Assembly: GCA_036508635.1 (NCBI GenBank)
Contig: DATCGY010000225.1
Coordinates: 1 to 40,501 of the forward strand
Origin: FEN-727 sp036508635
Lineage (GTDB): Bacteria > Actinomycetota > Geothermincolia > Fen-727 > Anoxymicrobiaceae
Direction: 5' to 3'
DNA: 40,501 nucleotides
Part shown: piece by piece, positions 1 through 8,846 of the stretch
Numbering within the stretch: position 1 is the first letter of the stretch
Layout of the letters: every line of letters begins with the position of its first letter
Translations under genes and position numbers: made by a program
Notes under the pieces: generated by a model
What the model saw: the letters and a program-made list of their open reading frames with translations, nothing else
The model's database searches: none
Told to the model about the DNA's origin: nothing

Positions 1-1076
<1,076 letters not shown>

Positions 1077-1153
1077 TTTGTCTTCTCCTCCGCGGCTAAA
1101 TAGGTCCCCGCTCGATCAACCGTCACACGGCATCGAGTGGTCGATCGTCCACT

Positions 1154-2902
1154 TTAATATCTGACTAGCTTCCTCAGCTCGGCCTGCAGCTCCGTCTCGA
1201 GCGTCTCGAGCTGCTCGGAAGACTCGTCGTTGGGTATTTCTTTCATTCGCCCGATTCGCGTGCGGAACGGTATCTCGAGCGCCTCCTTGAGGGTGACGCC
1301 CTTACTCAAGACTTCTTGAAGCACGTCGTAATACGTGATGATGACTTTGAGCATCAGGTATTGCTTCTTGGGGTCGCAGAAAGCGTCCACGTCGCTAAAC
1401 GCGAACTGCTGCAGGTAGTCCTCGCGGAGCATGCGTGCGACCTCGATCGTGGCGCGCGCGAACTCGGGGAGGGCGTCGGGTCCGACAAGCTGAACGATCT
1501 CCTGGAGCTCGTCTTCTTTCTGGAGGATCATCATCGCCTTGTCGCGAGCGTTCTTCCAATCCATGTTTACGTTTTCCGCGTACCATTCCTCGACCTGGTC
1601 GAGATAGAGCGAGTAGCTCTTCATCCAGGATATGGCCGGGAAGTGGCGCCTGTGGGCGAGGTCCGTGTCAAGCGCCCAGAACGCGCCCGAGATACGCAGG
1701 GAGTTCTGGGTCATCGGCTCGGAGAAATCACCGCCCGGGGGCGAAACGGCGCCGACCACCGTGATGGAGCCCACGCGCTCGTCACTGCCGAGGCAGACGG
1801 CGCGCCCGCAACGCTCGTAGAAGTCGGCGATCCTCGTCGCCAGGTATGCGGGGTAGCCCTCTTCACCGGGCATCTCTTCCAGGCGTCCGGAGACCTCGCG
1901 GAGCGCCTCGCCCCACCTGGAGGTGGAGTCGGCCATCATGGCCACGTCGTAACCCATGTCACGGTAGTATTCAGCCATCGTGATGCCGGTGTAGATCGAC
2001 GCTTCGCGAGCCGCGACCGGCATGTTGGATGTGTTGGCAACCAGGATCGTGCGCTTCATGAGAGGCTGCCCGCTACGGACGTCCTCCAGCTCAGGAAACT
2101 CGGAGAGGACCTCGGTCATCTCGTTGCCACGCTCCCCGCAACCGACATAGATGACCACGTCGGCCTGCGCCCACTTGGCGAGCGTCTGCTCGGTGACCGT
2201 CTTTCCGGTACCGAAGCCGCCCGGGATGATGCTGTAGCCGCCCTGTGCGACAGGGAAGAATGTATCGAGGATCCTGGTGCCGGTTATGAAAGGCAGGTTC
2301 GGGTCCATCTTGGAGATGACGGGGCGTGCTATTCGCGCCGGCCACTTCTGTATCATCTGAAACTCAGTGCCGTCTTCGCAAACCGCGATCACGTCGATGA
2401 CCGTGAAGCTGCCGGTCTTTACGTCGGCGATGACGCCGCCCTGGCCCGGGGGCACCATTATGTAATGCTTGATTACCTCTGTTTCCTGGACGTACCCCAG
2501 CACGTCTCCGCCCTTGACCTCGTCACCCGGTTTCACCGCGGGCTCGAACTCCCACAGCTTCTCGTGATCGAGCGGCTCGGACACCGTACCGCGCGTGATG
2601 TAGTCGCCGTAGGTTTCCGCAAGGATAGGCAACCGCCTCTGCACGCCGTCGTAGATGGCGGACAGCATCCCGGGCCCGAGCTCGAGGAGGAGAGGCTGCT
2701 CGGTACAGGTCACCAGCTCGTCGACTTCGAGGCCACTGGTGTCCTCGTACACCTGGATGACGGCGTTCTCTCCCTCGAGGCGGATTATCTCCCCGATAAG
2801 CTTGAGATCACCGACGAAGGTGACATCGTACATACGAGCGCCGGCCATACCTCGGGCCTGGACCACAGGCCCTGACACCTTGGTTATCTGCCCTTCAATC
2901 AA
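1154..2902 (-). CDS. atpA: V/A-type ATP synthase catalytic subunit A
   Basis: Catalytic A subunit (582 aa, normal length) of the V/A-type ATPase; it binds and hydrolyses or makes ATP at the A/B interfaces on the cytoplasmic face. The start is TTG at 2900-2902 with GAGGAG seven bases upstream. The N-terminal beta-barrel begins IEGQITKVSGPVVQARGM. The bulge region typical of A subunits lies at about residues 110-200. The Walker A is GGFGTGKT at 228-235, where most relatives have GPFGSGKT. Downstream, YVGCGERGNEMTEVL and MADSTSRWGEALREVSGRL are the usual catalytic and interface motifs. It sits between the F and B subunits in the usual order. Confidence 0.97.
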   Translation of the reverse strand: MIEGQITKVSGPVVQARGMAGARMYDVTFVGDLKLIGEIIRLEGENAVIQVYEDTSGLEVDELVTCTEQPLLLELGPGMLSAIYDGVQRRLPILAETYGDYITRGTVSEPLDHEKLWEFEPAVKPGDEVKGGDVLGYVQETEVIKHYIMVPPGQGGVIADVKTGSFTVIDVIAVCEDGTEFQMIQKWPARIARPVISKMDPNLPFITGTRILDTFFPVAQGGYSIIPGGFGTGKTVTEQTLAKWAQADVVIYVGCGERGNEMTEVLSEFPELEDVRSGQPLMKRTILVANTSNMPVAAREASIYTGITMAEYYRDMGYDVAMMADSTSRWGEALREVSGRLEEMPGEEGYPAYLATRIADFYERCGRAVCLGSDERVGSITVVGAVSPPGGDFSEPMTQNSLRISGAFWALDTDLAHRRHFPAISWMKSYSLYLDQVEEWYAENVNMDWKNARDKAMMILQKEDELQEIVQLVGPDALPEFARATIEVARMLREDYLQQFAFSDVDAFCDPKKQYLMLKVIITYYDVLQEVLSKGVTLKEALEIPFRTRIGRMKEIPNDESSEQLETLETELQAELRKLVRY

Positions 2903-2945
2903 CGTTCTGCTCCTCTTCTCGCAACCCGGCCGGTCGGCCGGTTGT

Positions 2946-3278
2946 CTATTGTCCTTTGAGTGTTACGTCGAAGCCCACCGCGCGGTGGACCAGCTTGGCG
3001 AGGAATGCCCTTCGCTCGCCGACGGCGCCTAGCTTCTCTTTGACAGGCAGCGACACTACGATGGGACGGTACGTCGACTCGATGCGCTTCTGAATCCTCT
3101 CGTCGACGCTGCTCAGGAATCCTTCGTTTACCGCCAGGATACCCGTGTTGTCGTCCTCAAGCAGACGGTTTATTTCTCGCTTTGCTTCTTCCCCGTCTTT
3201 GGCTTCTCTCACATCAACACCCGCGAGACGGAACCCGTGGGCCGTCTCTGGGTCAGTCAGCACTACTACTTTGTACAT
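2946..3278 (-). CDS. atpF: V/A-type ATP synthase subunit F
   Basis: Small central-stalk subunit (110 aa) of the V/A-type ATPase. It begins MYKVVVLTDPETAHGFRLAG, the characteristic opening of subunit F (NtpG/AtpF of archaeal and Thermus-type enzymes). The fold is a Rossmann-like domain with a flexible C-terminal helix that contacts the rotor. Length and position between subunits C and A both fit. It is separated from the C subunit by 15 bp and from A by 43 bp, so it is co-transcribed. The symbol follows V/A-type usage and is unrelated to F-type subunit b. Confidence 0.92.
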   Translation of the reverse strand: MYKVVVLTDPETAHGFRLAGVDVREAKDGEEAKREINRLLEDDNTGILAVNEGFLSSVDERIQKRIESTYRPIVVSLPVKEKLGAVGERRAFLAKLVHRAVGFDVTLKGQ

Positions 3279-3293
3279 TATCTATACCTGTTC

Positions 3294-4391
3294 CTAGGCC
3301 GCCTCTGCGGACTGCCTCCCGGCAAAGAAGAGATCCTTCTTGATGTCCACCTGAGGCTGGTCCATTAGTTTGCCCTTGAACACGATCCGCAGGTTGACTA
3401 TCTCGTTCTGCTTCGCCCAGATGTAACCGATGATGACACCGATGCCGAGGACGTTGACGTTGCTCATCGCGGTGCCGCGTCGCACCAGTTCGTGCTCGAG
3501 CTCACGGTCGAACGCTACGACGTCCTCTTCCTGGTATTCGGCCAGCGCCTTCTCGAGAAGCTTCCTGTACCTCGGGTCCGGATACTCGCCCACCAGGCGT
3601 ACGATATCGCCCAGTCGGAGGAGCGAGAGAAACTGCTCTTCGGTCAACATCCCGCCCGGTATGCGCAGGTTCTCCACCTCTTCGTCATCGAGCTTGATGC
3701 CGCGGATGCGAACCAGCGTAGAGATGTTCCTCATGTCAATCTCGCCCGACTGCATCTCGCGAACCATCTCAACGTTCACGTCCTTGTACCTCTTGCCCTT
3801 GAGCAGCTCCATGATGGTCCCGTAATGGAACTTATCCAACGCCAGCTCGAGGATCGAGAGGTCCTGGTCCTTCTTGAGGTAAGCCGGGTAGGCCGCAACG
3901 AGCGGAGCGGCGTACCTCATTTGCTGGGTGTTCATGTAGTTGATGACATCGCGGATCTCGCGCTGCTGTGCCATCGCCTCGAGGGAATCCATCCTTAGGC
4001 CGCCCACCGGTATCAGCAGTCTTGATATCTCGCTAGGGGTCGCGTTGCCCTGCTTTCCTCTCAGGATCGTCTTGACATTGAGCAGGTCGTACCTGGAAAG
4101 CAGAATCGTCGCAAGTTGGTGTGCTTGACCTCCGGTCGCATCGTGGATTTTCCGAAAAGCCGCGACCATGTTCAGGCTCAAAGCCTTGTCATAGTCGGGC
4201 CGCTCGGGGTCCAGCAGGACAGCTTCGTTCACCTCGCGACGATAGATCGTCTGATCAAGCAGCGAGTTGAGCGTCTCGAAGCTGTCTGCCTCCACCAGCT
4301 TGATAAAGAACTCTTTAGTAAGCAGGTGCGAGCGCATGCCTCGTACGCGTGCGTTAACGTATCCGTAATCGGAGAGGTCGACTCTGGCCAA
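3294..4391 (-). CDS. atpC: V/A-type ATP synthase subunit C (rotor-top adaptor, homologous to V-ATPase d)
   Basis: Subunit C (365 aa) couples the soluble central stalk to the membrane c-ring. The start is TTG at 4389-4391, giving MARVDLSDYGYVNARVRGMR, the family's typical N-terminus with the motif Y-x-Y-x-N-A-R-V-R. The three-lobed, almost all-helical composition, for example NMVAAFRKI and ILLSRYDLLNVKTILRGK, is diagnostic of the AtpC/NtpC/V-ATPase d family. It lies between subunits E and F with short gaps. It is distinct from the F-type epsilon subunit, which carries the same symbol in other bacteria. Confidence 0.94.
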   Translation of the reverse strand: MARVDLSDYGYVNARVRGMRSHLLTKEFFIKLVEADSFETLNSLLDQTIYRREVNEAVLLDPERPDYDKALSLNMVAAFRKIHDATGGQAHQLATILLSRYDLLNVKTILRGKQGNATPSEISRLLIPVGGLRMDSLEAMAQQREIRDVINYMNTQQMRYAAPLVAAYPAYLKKDQDLSILELALDKFHYGTIMELLKGKRYKDVNVEMVREMQSGEIDMRNISTLVRIRGIKLDDEEVENLRIPGGMLTEEQFLSLLRLGDIVRLVGEYPDPRYRKLLEKALAEYQEEDVVAFDRELEHELVRRGTAMSNVNVLGIGVIIGYIWAKQNEIVNLRIVFKGKLMDQPQVDIKKDLFFAGRQSAEAA

Positions 4392-4412
4392 TTGTCCTAC
4401 CCCGCTGTTGAA

Positions 4413-5012
4413 TTAGTTCTCGGTCCGGGCTCCGAACAGAGTGTTCGAAATCGCCAGCCTCAGCTTGTCCCGCGCCCTCCCGAGCCGCGACTCGAAGGTG
4501 TTGGACACGACGACCTCACCCCCCGGCGAGCTGATAATCAGCCCCCCCGAGGCCTCAAGCGGAGTATCAGATATGCGGTACGGCTGTTGCTTTTCCGCCA
4601 TCATCGTTTCGACAAGGCCGCGATCGTCAGGCCGGACCCGGATAAGAACCTCTCCGCCATCGAAGAACTCCAGGGCTTCCGAAACGAGAACCGCCAGGAT
4701 CTTCTTGTAGCGTTCTTCCTTGCTCAGCTCCGTGAGCTTTTGCTCAGCCAGCCTGAACGCCTTGTCGACCGTCTCTTCCTGAGCTTTGATGAGTTCGTTC
4801 TTCGCCTTCAGTTGCGCCGAGTAGACAACGGCCGTGGCCTCACTGCGTACGGCGTCCTCTACCTTCTTCAGCCGAGCTCGCCGGGTGCGGTCGGCGTCTC
4901 TTTCAACCTCTGACGTTATCTCCGCGACCCTCTGCTGGGCATCCGATTGCACAGCCTCTATTCGGACTTCCGCTTTATCTTCGAGAGCCCTAAGTATGTC
5001 TTCTAGTGCCAA
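4413..5012 (-). CDS. atpE: V/A-type ATP synthase subunit E, peripheral stalk
   Basis: Subunit E (199 aa) forms the peripheral stalk with the coiled-coil subunit encoded first in the operon. The start is TTG at 5010-5012 and the sequence begins MALEDILRALEDKAEVRIEA. Residues 1-100 form a long charged helix rich in Glu, Lys, Arg and Ala, with no membrane segment. The C-terminal half holds the globular domain that binds the A/B head; GGLIISSPGGEVVVSNTFES is the conserved core of this domain. Length and position match the family. It lies 28 bp after the c-subunit gene. Confidence 0.93.
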   Translation of the reverse strand: MALEDILRALEDKAEVRIEAVQSDAQQRVAEITSEVERDADRTRRARLKKVEDAVRSEATAVVYSAQLKAKNELIKAQEETVDKAFRLAEQKLTELSKEERYKKILAVLVSEALEFFDGGEVLIRVRPDDRGLVETMMAEKQQPYRISDTPLEASGGLIISSPGGEVVVSNTFESRLGRARDKLRLAISNTLFGARTEN

Positions 5013-5040
5013 CCCTGGTCACTTCCCTTTCTAAGCCGGA

Positions 5041-5277
5041 CTACTTGGCGCTCTTAAGGGTAGTAATCATGAAGGCAATAACGAGGCCAAGGATGACCAT
5101 GGTCTCCGGGATGGCCACGAGGATGATCGATATACCAACCAGCTCGGGCCTCTCTGCGATTGCCCCGGCCATTGCCGCACCAATGCGAGACTGGGCCATT
5201 GCCGTCGCCAGAGCCGAGAGCCCGATAGCTATCGCGGCGCTTATGGCTATCATTCCGATCTTTACTGCTGATGCCAC
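5041..5277 (-). CDS. atpK: V/A-type ATP synthase proteolipid subunit K (c-ring)
   Basis: Membrane rotor subunit of 78 residues, a single helical hairpin (TM1 about 7-35, TM2 about 47-72). The start is GTG at 5275-5277 and overlaps the last base of the preceding subunit I gene, which suggests translational coupling. The ion-binding carboxylate is Glu58 in IPETMVILGLV, and Gln29 lies in TM1 (TAMAQSRIG). The Gln plus Pro-Glu-Thr pattern is shared with both proton- and sodium-binding V/A-type c-rings, so the coupling ion cannot be decided from it. The single hairpin is short compared with the doubled, 16-kDa V-type proteolipids. Confidence 0.95.
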   Translation of the reverse strand: MASAVKIGMIAISAAIAIGLSALATAMAQSRIGAAMAGAIAERPELVGISIILVAIPETMVILGLVIAFMITTLKSAK

Positions 5278-7289
5278 TACTCTTCACCCCCAGTTTTCTT
5301 AAACGGTTCATAACGGTAATTGGCAGGTTCGAAGAACTTGCCGAAGCTTTCCACGAGATGCAGACGCAAGGCATGGATCGATGGGCTGAAAACCCCTATT
5401 ACGAGGTTTAGACCGTGCAGGAAAACGAACACGATCACACCTACAATTATGCCTATCCACCCGCCCCCGCCAAGCTGTTTCGCCAGGCTGTTGGCCACGT
5501 TTGCCATGATGACAGAAGCGAGGCCGATGGCAATGAGACGGGCATAAGAGAAGATATTGCCGATGCCCACGAGCGATTCGACAACGCCGCCCATGCCGCC
5601 TCCGATTCCGGAGAGGACGACACCGGCAACGGCCATCAGGATGCCCACCGCCACGAGGGGTTTCGGCCACCAACCGAGCCCGAACCGCGCTATTGCGATC
5701 ACGAAGCCGACGAGCACCATCAACAGTCCGCCCTTTTCCATGACGTGCTTCCTGTTGTGCTCGCGGAAGCCGTTGATCATGCCCATCACCAGACCGATGC
5801 CGATGTGAATCAACCCGATGACAATAGTGATGGCGAAGAACAGCGTGAACCCTTCCAGCCGGTCCAGCGGATACCGCACGATGGTTTTGCTGGAGCCGAT
5901 GTAGTACTTGACCTCCTCGGATCCATTGACAGTGACCAGCCTGTTCATCCACCTCAACGGCCAATCGCCGAAGAACTCGAAATACAGCATCCCGAACAAG
6001 ATGGCCCAGGCCCCACCTACAGTCATGATGTAACCCGCCATGCTGACCATCGGCTTGTTGGCGTACTTTTTGTGGACTATGTAGCCGCCGATCATGATGA
6101 TAATGCCGTAGCCGACGTCTCCGACCATCAACCCGAAGAAGATGGGGAAGAATATGGCGAACATGAGTGTCGGGTCGACGGTGCCGTAGCGGGGGTACTT
6201 CTGAAGCAGGTAGATGATCTCGAAGTACCTGCTGAACGGGTTGTTCTTGAGGGCGACGGGGGTGTCCTCCTCGTCCTGCTCCTCTCGGACGTCGACCACG
6301 GTCATGATGATCTTGCTGCCGAACTTATCATCGAGCGCCTTTTCCATGGGCTCGACCGAGTCCTCGGGGAGCCAGCCGCTTATGATGAAGACCTGGTCCG
6401 TCTGCCCGAACTTGGGCACGGCCTCCATCGCCTCGAGGCGGTCGTGTATCGCGTTGCGCGCGGCGATGAGTTGGACGGAGTACTTGCCGGTGACCTTGCT
6501 GAGCTTTCGCTCTATCTCGTCGAGCTCGCCCGGTATCTGGGCTATCCTCGCGCGGACCTCGGTCACAGCTTCGTCGATCGGCTTGTGGGCAAGGTCTGAA
6601 GGCAGGCGGACCTGGTTTACGTCCTGCACCGCCAGGAAATCATGTACCTGCTTGAGATAACGCCGGTTAAAGACGATGAGGGCCGCCGTAGACTCGTCAT
6701 CGACATCTGAAGCCACGATCTCGCACTGTCCATCGGTAATCTTGCTTATTTCTTCGTTGAGGTAGTTGAGGATCGCCTTGTACTTGCGCTCGATGATGAG
6801 CGCTATCGACGCCATGTCCTGCATCCTTGCGACGCGCTCGGCGAGCGGTTGCACCTTGCCCATGATAGGTGCGTACTTTTCAAGGCGGGATAGCTCGACC
6901 ATGAGGTCGGCTTTCTTTTCAACCGGATCGCGTGTATCTTTTTCGATTTGCTGGAGGTTCTTGTTGATACGCGAGATCATGGTCTCGATATCATCACTCC
7001 AGACAGCGCGGTACTCGCGTTGGATGTCCTGGTTGGAGAGTTCATCTGTATCCGGTCCAAGCTCCCGGATCATATCGCCGACCTTGGCGCGGAGGTTGTT
7101 GAGGGTCGCTTCGTGCTCACTGAACCGCGGGTCCATCTCCATGCGAGTGACTCGCTTGCTCTCCATCTTGCCGATCCGCTCGGTCAGGTCTTCTATGTGG
7201 AGCGTCCCCAGCTCGTGGATTACATCAATCGCATCCAGGGCCACGTCTTTGAGCCCCAGGATCTCCACCTTGGCCATTTTTACGATCAT
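5277..7289 (-). CDS. atpI: V/A-type ATP synthase subunit I (membrane stator, homologous to V-ATPase a)
   Basis: Large stator subunit (670 aa) carrying the ion half-channels next to the c-ring. I place the start at ATG 7287-7289 (MIVKMAKVEILGLKDVAL) because AAGGA lies seven bases upstream; upstream in-frame starts would add an untypical polar extension. Residues 1-about 340 form the cytosolic arm with long coiled coils. The C-terminal half holds about eight membrane segments, starting with the PTLMFAIFFPIFFGLMVGDVGYG element, which is highly conserved in the family. Later, ANSLAKQLGG and GLNLVIGVFSPSIHALRLH include the helices lining the ion path. It overlaps the K gene by one base. Confidence 0.95.
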   Translation of the reverse strand: MIVKMAKVEILGLKDVALDAIDVIHELGTLHIEDLTERIGKMESKRVTRMEMDPRFSEHEATLNNLRAKVGDMIRELGPDTDELSNQDIQREYRAVWSDDIETMISRINKNLQQIEKDTRDPVEKKADLMVELSRLEKYAPIMGKVQPLAERVARMQDMASIALIIERKYKAILNYLNEEISKITDGQCEIVASDVDDESTAALIVFNRRYLKQVHDFLAVQDVNQVRLPSDLAHKPIDEAVTEVRARIAQIPGELDEIERKLSKVTGKYSVQLIAARNAIHDRLEAMEAVPKFGQTDQVFIISGWLPEDSVEPMEKALDDKFGSKIIMTVVDVREEQDEEDTPVALKNNPFSRYFEIIYLLQKYPRYGTVDPTLMFAIFFPIFFGLMVGDVGYGIIIMIGGYIVHKKYANKPMVSMAGYIMTVGGAWAILFGMLYFEFFGDWPLRWMNRLVTVNGSEEVKYYIGSSKTIVRYPLDRLEGFTLFFAITIVIGLIHIGIGLVMGMINGFREHNRKHVMEKGGLLMVLVGFVIAIARFGLGWWPKPLVAVGILMAVAGVVLSGIGGGMGGVVESLVGIGNIFSYARLIAIGLASVIMANVANSLAKQLGGGGWIGIIVGVIVFVFLHGLNLVIGVFSPSIHALRLHLVESFGKFFEPANYRYEPFKKTGGEE

Positions 7290-7326
7290 CTGAGATCCTT
7301 CTCCCTCGGGATGTCCGGTGAACTCC

Positions 7327-7695
7327 TCATTCGAGCGGGGGCAGGACACCTTCGATAACGACACCTATCGCGTCGTTGAAGCGCTCCTTGCCCTTTGTCC
7401 TGATCTCATCAGCTTGGCCGGCAATCTCAGTGGCTACCTTTTCCGCCTCCGCCTGGGCCCTGGCCATTTCTTTCTCGCGGAGGTCGCCACCGACGTCCTC
7501 CGCGATCGCCTCACGCTTCCTTTGCGCTGCGTCGAGCTTCGCCTCTTCGACGAGGCGTTGCGCCTCGTTCTCGGCGCGCTGGACGCGTTGTTTTATCTCG
7601 TCCTCTTTCATGAGGATCATTTCGAGTATCGCTTCGGCAGAAGACAGCTCAGTTTCAGCCTCGTTTACTTCGGCCTCTTTAACGGGTTCCGCCAT
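7327..7695 (-). CDS. atpH: V/A-type ATPase peripheral-stalk coiled-coil subunit (G/H)
   Basis: First gene of the ATPase operon. It encodes a highly charged, Ala/Glu/Lys-rich protein of 122 residues predicted to be one long coiled coil, with no membrane helix. The pattern (EDEIKQRVQRAENEAQRLVE, then DLREKEMARAQAEAEKVA) is that of subunit G/H, which pairs with subunit E. ATG at 7693-7695 is preferred because GAGGAG lies seven bases upstream; an in-frame ATG two codons earlier sits too close to that site. Sequence conservation in this family is low, so the call rests on composition, length and being first in the operon. Confidence 0.85.
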   Translation of the reverse strand: MAEPVKEAEVNEAETELSSAEAILEMILMKEDEIKQRVQRAENEAQRLVEEAKLDAAQRKREAIAEDVGGDLREKEMARAQAEAEKVATEIAGQADEIRTKGKERFNDAIGVVIEGVLPPLE

Positions 7696-7723
7696 TCCCA
7701 TGCTCCTCTATCAAATTGGCCGG

Positions 7724-7755
7724 ACAATAAAAAGTGCCATCTTTCAAATGGCACC
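7724..7755 (-). terminator. Intrinsic terminator in the atp operon leader
   Basis: On the minus strand the sequence reads GTGCCAT, a seven-base loop (TTGAAAG), ATGGCAC, then TTTTTATTGT. The stem is seven perfect pairs (7734-7740 with 7748-7754), extendable by a G-U pair, followed directly by a U-rich tract: a textbook intrinsic terminator. It lies downstream of the -10 element at 7793-7798 and only about 30 bp upstream of the first atp start codon. No room is left for another promoter, so every atp transcript must read through it. It may also stop read-through from coaX. Confidence 0.8.
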
Positions 7756-7790
7756 GCGAACCATAAGCCCTGGCAGCTACCGGTTCGCGG
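7755..7790 (-). promoter_or_regulatory. Compact stem-loop in the atp leader, candidate aptamer or attenuator
   Basis: On the minus strand CGCGAACC (7789-7782) pairs perfectly with GGTTCGCG (7762-7755). The pair encloses 19 bases, GGTAGCTGCCAGGGCTTAT. One further pair is possible using a base (7754) shared with the adjacent terminator stem, so the two hairpins abut. The -10 element ends at 7793, so transcription should start inside or at the edge of the first strand of this stem. Promoter, small folded domain and terminator in about 75 bp is the layout of a short transcriptional riboswitch or attenuator. I could not match the loop to a riboswitch consensus from memory. Confidence 0.6.
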
Positions 7791-7792
7791 AG

Positions 7793-7825
7793 AGTATACC
7801 ACACTGAAGAGAATTTTGCTGTCAA
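7793..7825 (-). promoter_or_regulatory. Promoter of the atp operon
   Basis: The minus strand carries TATACT (7793-7798), preceded by TG one base upstream, an extended -10. A perfect TTGACA lies at 7820-7825, but the spacer is 21 bp, longer than optimal, so the extended -10 is probably the main determinant. The sequence upstream (about 7824-7850) is very AT-rich and contains the inverted repeat AAATATT/AATATTT, resembling an UP element. The predicted start of transcription is near 7786-7788. Confidence 0.6.
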
Positions 7826-7855
7826 ATATTTGTTCAATAAAATATTTTTCAACTG

Positions 7856-8011
7856 GCCCCTTTATTCAGCTATCACCCATCGGGTCGGACGCACCGATAC
7901 AGCTCCCGGATGCCGCGGGTAGCCGTTGTTCCAGAGGACTTGCGATAGGCCTTTTCGGGGCTTCACGCTGAGACGGAGCTGCACTACCGGGCAGGCTTTT
8001 CAACCGCCCGG
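7856..8011 (-). other. Non-coding stretch with paired elements between coaX and the atp operon, possible structured RNA
   Basis: No credible protein gene lies between the coaX stop (8023) and the atp promoter. On the minus strand three dyads can be drawn. The first is a hairpin right after coaX, CCGGGC (8011-8006) with GCCCGG (7992-7987), extendable by GG/CC with a bulge. The second is a nine-pair long-range stem, positions 7983-7975 with 7906-7898, with one G-U pair, enclosing 68 bases. The third is a bulged hairpin formed around ATCGG/CCGAT at about 7872-7900. The first may end the cofactor operon, although it has no U-tract. The rest could be a small RNA or an old repeat. Confidence 0.35.
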
Positions 8012-8022
8012 GAGGTCAACCA

Positions 8023-8796
8023 TTACCATTTCGCCTTGTTTCTATCATATATTAGCTTGAGACCGTCAAGAGTCAAAAGTGGATCAAGCACGTCGACAGT
8101 CTTACTTTTTTCAACCACTACCTCCGCGAGGCCCCCGGTCGCGACCACCCTGGCGTCATCGCCGAGCTCTCCCTTGAACAGCTCGACGAGCCTGTCGACA
8201 GTCCCGGCCGTGCCGTTTATGATGCCTGACTGTATCGATTCGACCGTGTTCCTTCCGATCGCGTTGTCCGGGGCCACCAGGTCGACCCTGGACAGCCGGG
8301 CAGCCTGTCGAAAGAGCGCATCCGCGGATATCTCGACGCCTGGCGCGATGGTCCCACCGAGATATCTGCCCTCACGGTCGATGGCATCCCAGGTGGTCGC
8401 GGTGCCGAAGTCGACGACGATACAGGGCACCCCGTACTTGTGTATCGCGGCCACCGCGTTCACGAGCCTGTCCGCGCCGACCTGCTTGGGATCCTCGTAT
8501 AGCACCGGGATACCGGTATCGGTGTCGCTGTCGACTACGAGCGGCTCGAGCTTCAGGATATCGCGTGCCATGTGGACGAGGGCTGACGTGCTCTCAGGAA
8601 CGACAGACGAGATTATCATGCCGTCGACCTGCTTGAGGCTGTGTCCCACGAACGCCAGGAACCCCCCGAGCGCGAGCGCCATCTCATCGGCCGTGCGCCC
8701 CCGCTCGGTCGATATGCGCCAGTGGTCCTCGAGCCCTTCCTCGTCGAAAACCCCTATGACCGTCTGCGTATTGCCGACGTCGATTCCCAGAAGCAT
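8023..8796 (-). CDS. coaX: Type III pantothenate kinase
   Basis: Catalyses ATP-dependent phosphorylation of pantothenate, the first step of CoA synthesis from pantothenate. About 257 residues, normal for the family. The start MLLGIDVGNTQTVIGVF (ATG 8794-8796) places the conserved D-x-G-N-T phosphate-binding motif at the N-terminus; in-frame GTG codons slightly upstream are possible but would add residues not seen in relatives. Further motifs are GADRLVNAVAA and VDFGTATTWDAID, both typical of CoaX and its monovalent-cation-dependent active site. It is the last gene of the cofactor operon, logically downstream of panC and panD. A 24-bp palindromic stretch (8821-8844) separates it from nadC. Confidence 0.95.
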   Translation of the reverse strand: MLLGIDVGNTQTVIGVFDEEGLEDHWRISTERGRTADEMALALGGFLAFVGHSLKQVDGMIISSVVPESTSALVHMARDILKLEPLVVDSDTDTGIPVLYEDPKQVGADRLVNAVAAIHKYGVPCIVVDFGTATTWDAIDREGRYLGGTIAPGVEISADALFRQAARLSRVDLVAPDNAIGRNTVESIQSGIINGTAGTVDRLVELFKGELGDDARVVATGGLAEVVVEKSKTVDVLDPLLTLDGLKLIYDRNKAKW

Positions 8797-8820
8797 ACTC
8801 GGTGACACCCCCACCCTTGC

Positions 8821-8844
8821 CCTCCCCTCTCGAGGGAGAGGAGG
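8821..8844. repeat. Intergenic palindromic repeat, copy 1
   Basis: CCTCCCCTCT followed by CGAGGGAGAGGAGG is an imperfect inverted repeat in the nadC-coaX gap. Related C-rich/G-rich palindromes with CCCCTC, a short centre and GAGGGG occur at about 13650-13690, 19712-19745 and 35631-35650, always between genes. They resemble REP-type dispersed repeats. Confidence 0.5.
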
Positions 8845-8846
8845 TA

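Noticed and set aside
1316..2875. Long open frame on the plus strand opposite the ATPase A gene
   Set aside because: It is the reverse of a well-supported gene, its protein has no recognisable motif, and high GC creates such frames throughout the window.
3294..5277. F-type ATP synthase reading of the symbols C, E and F
   Set aside because: Sequences of the A, B, C, E, F and I subunits are clearly of the V/A type; there are no F-type alpha, beta or gamma genes here.
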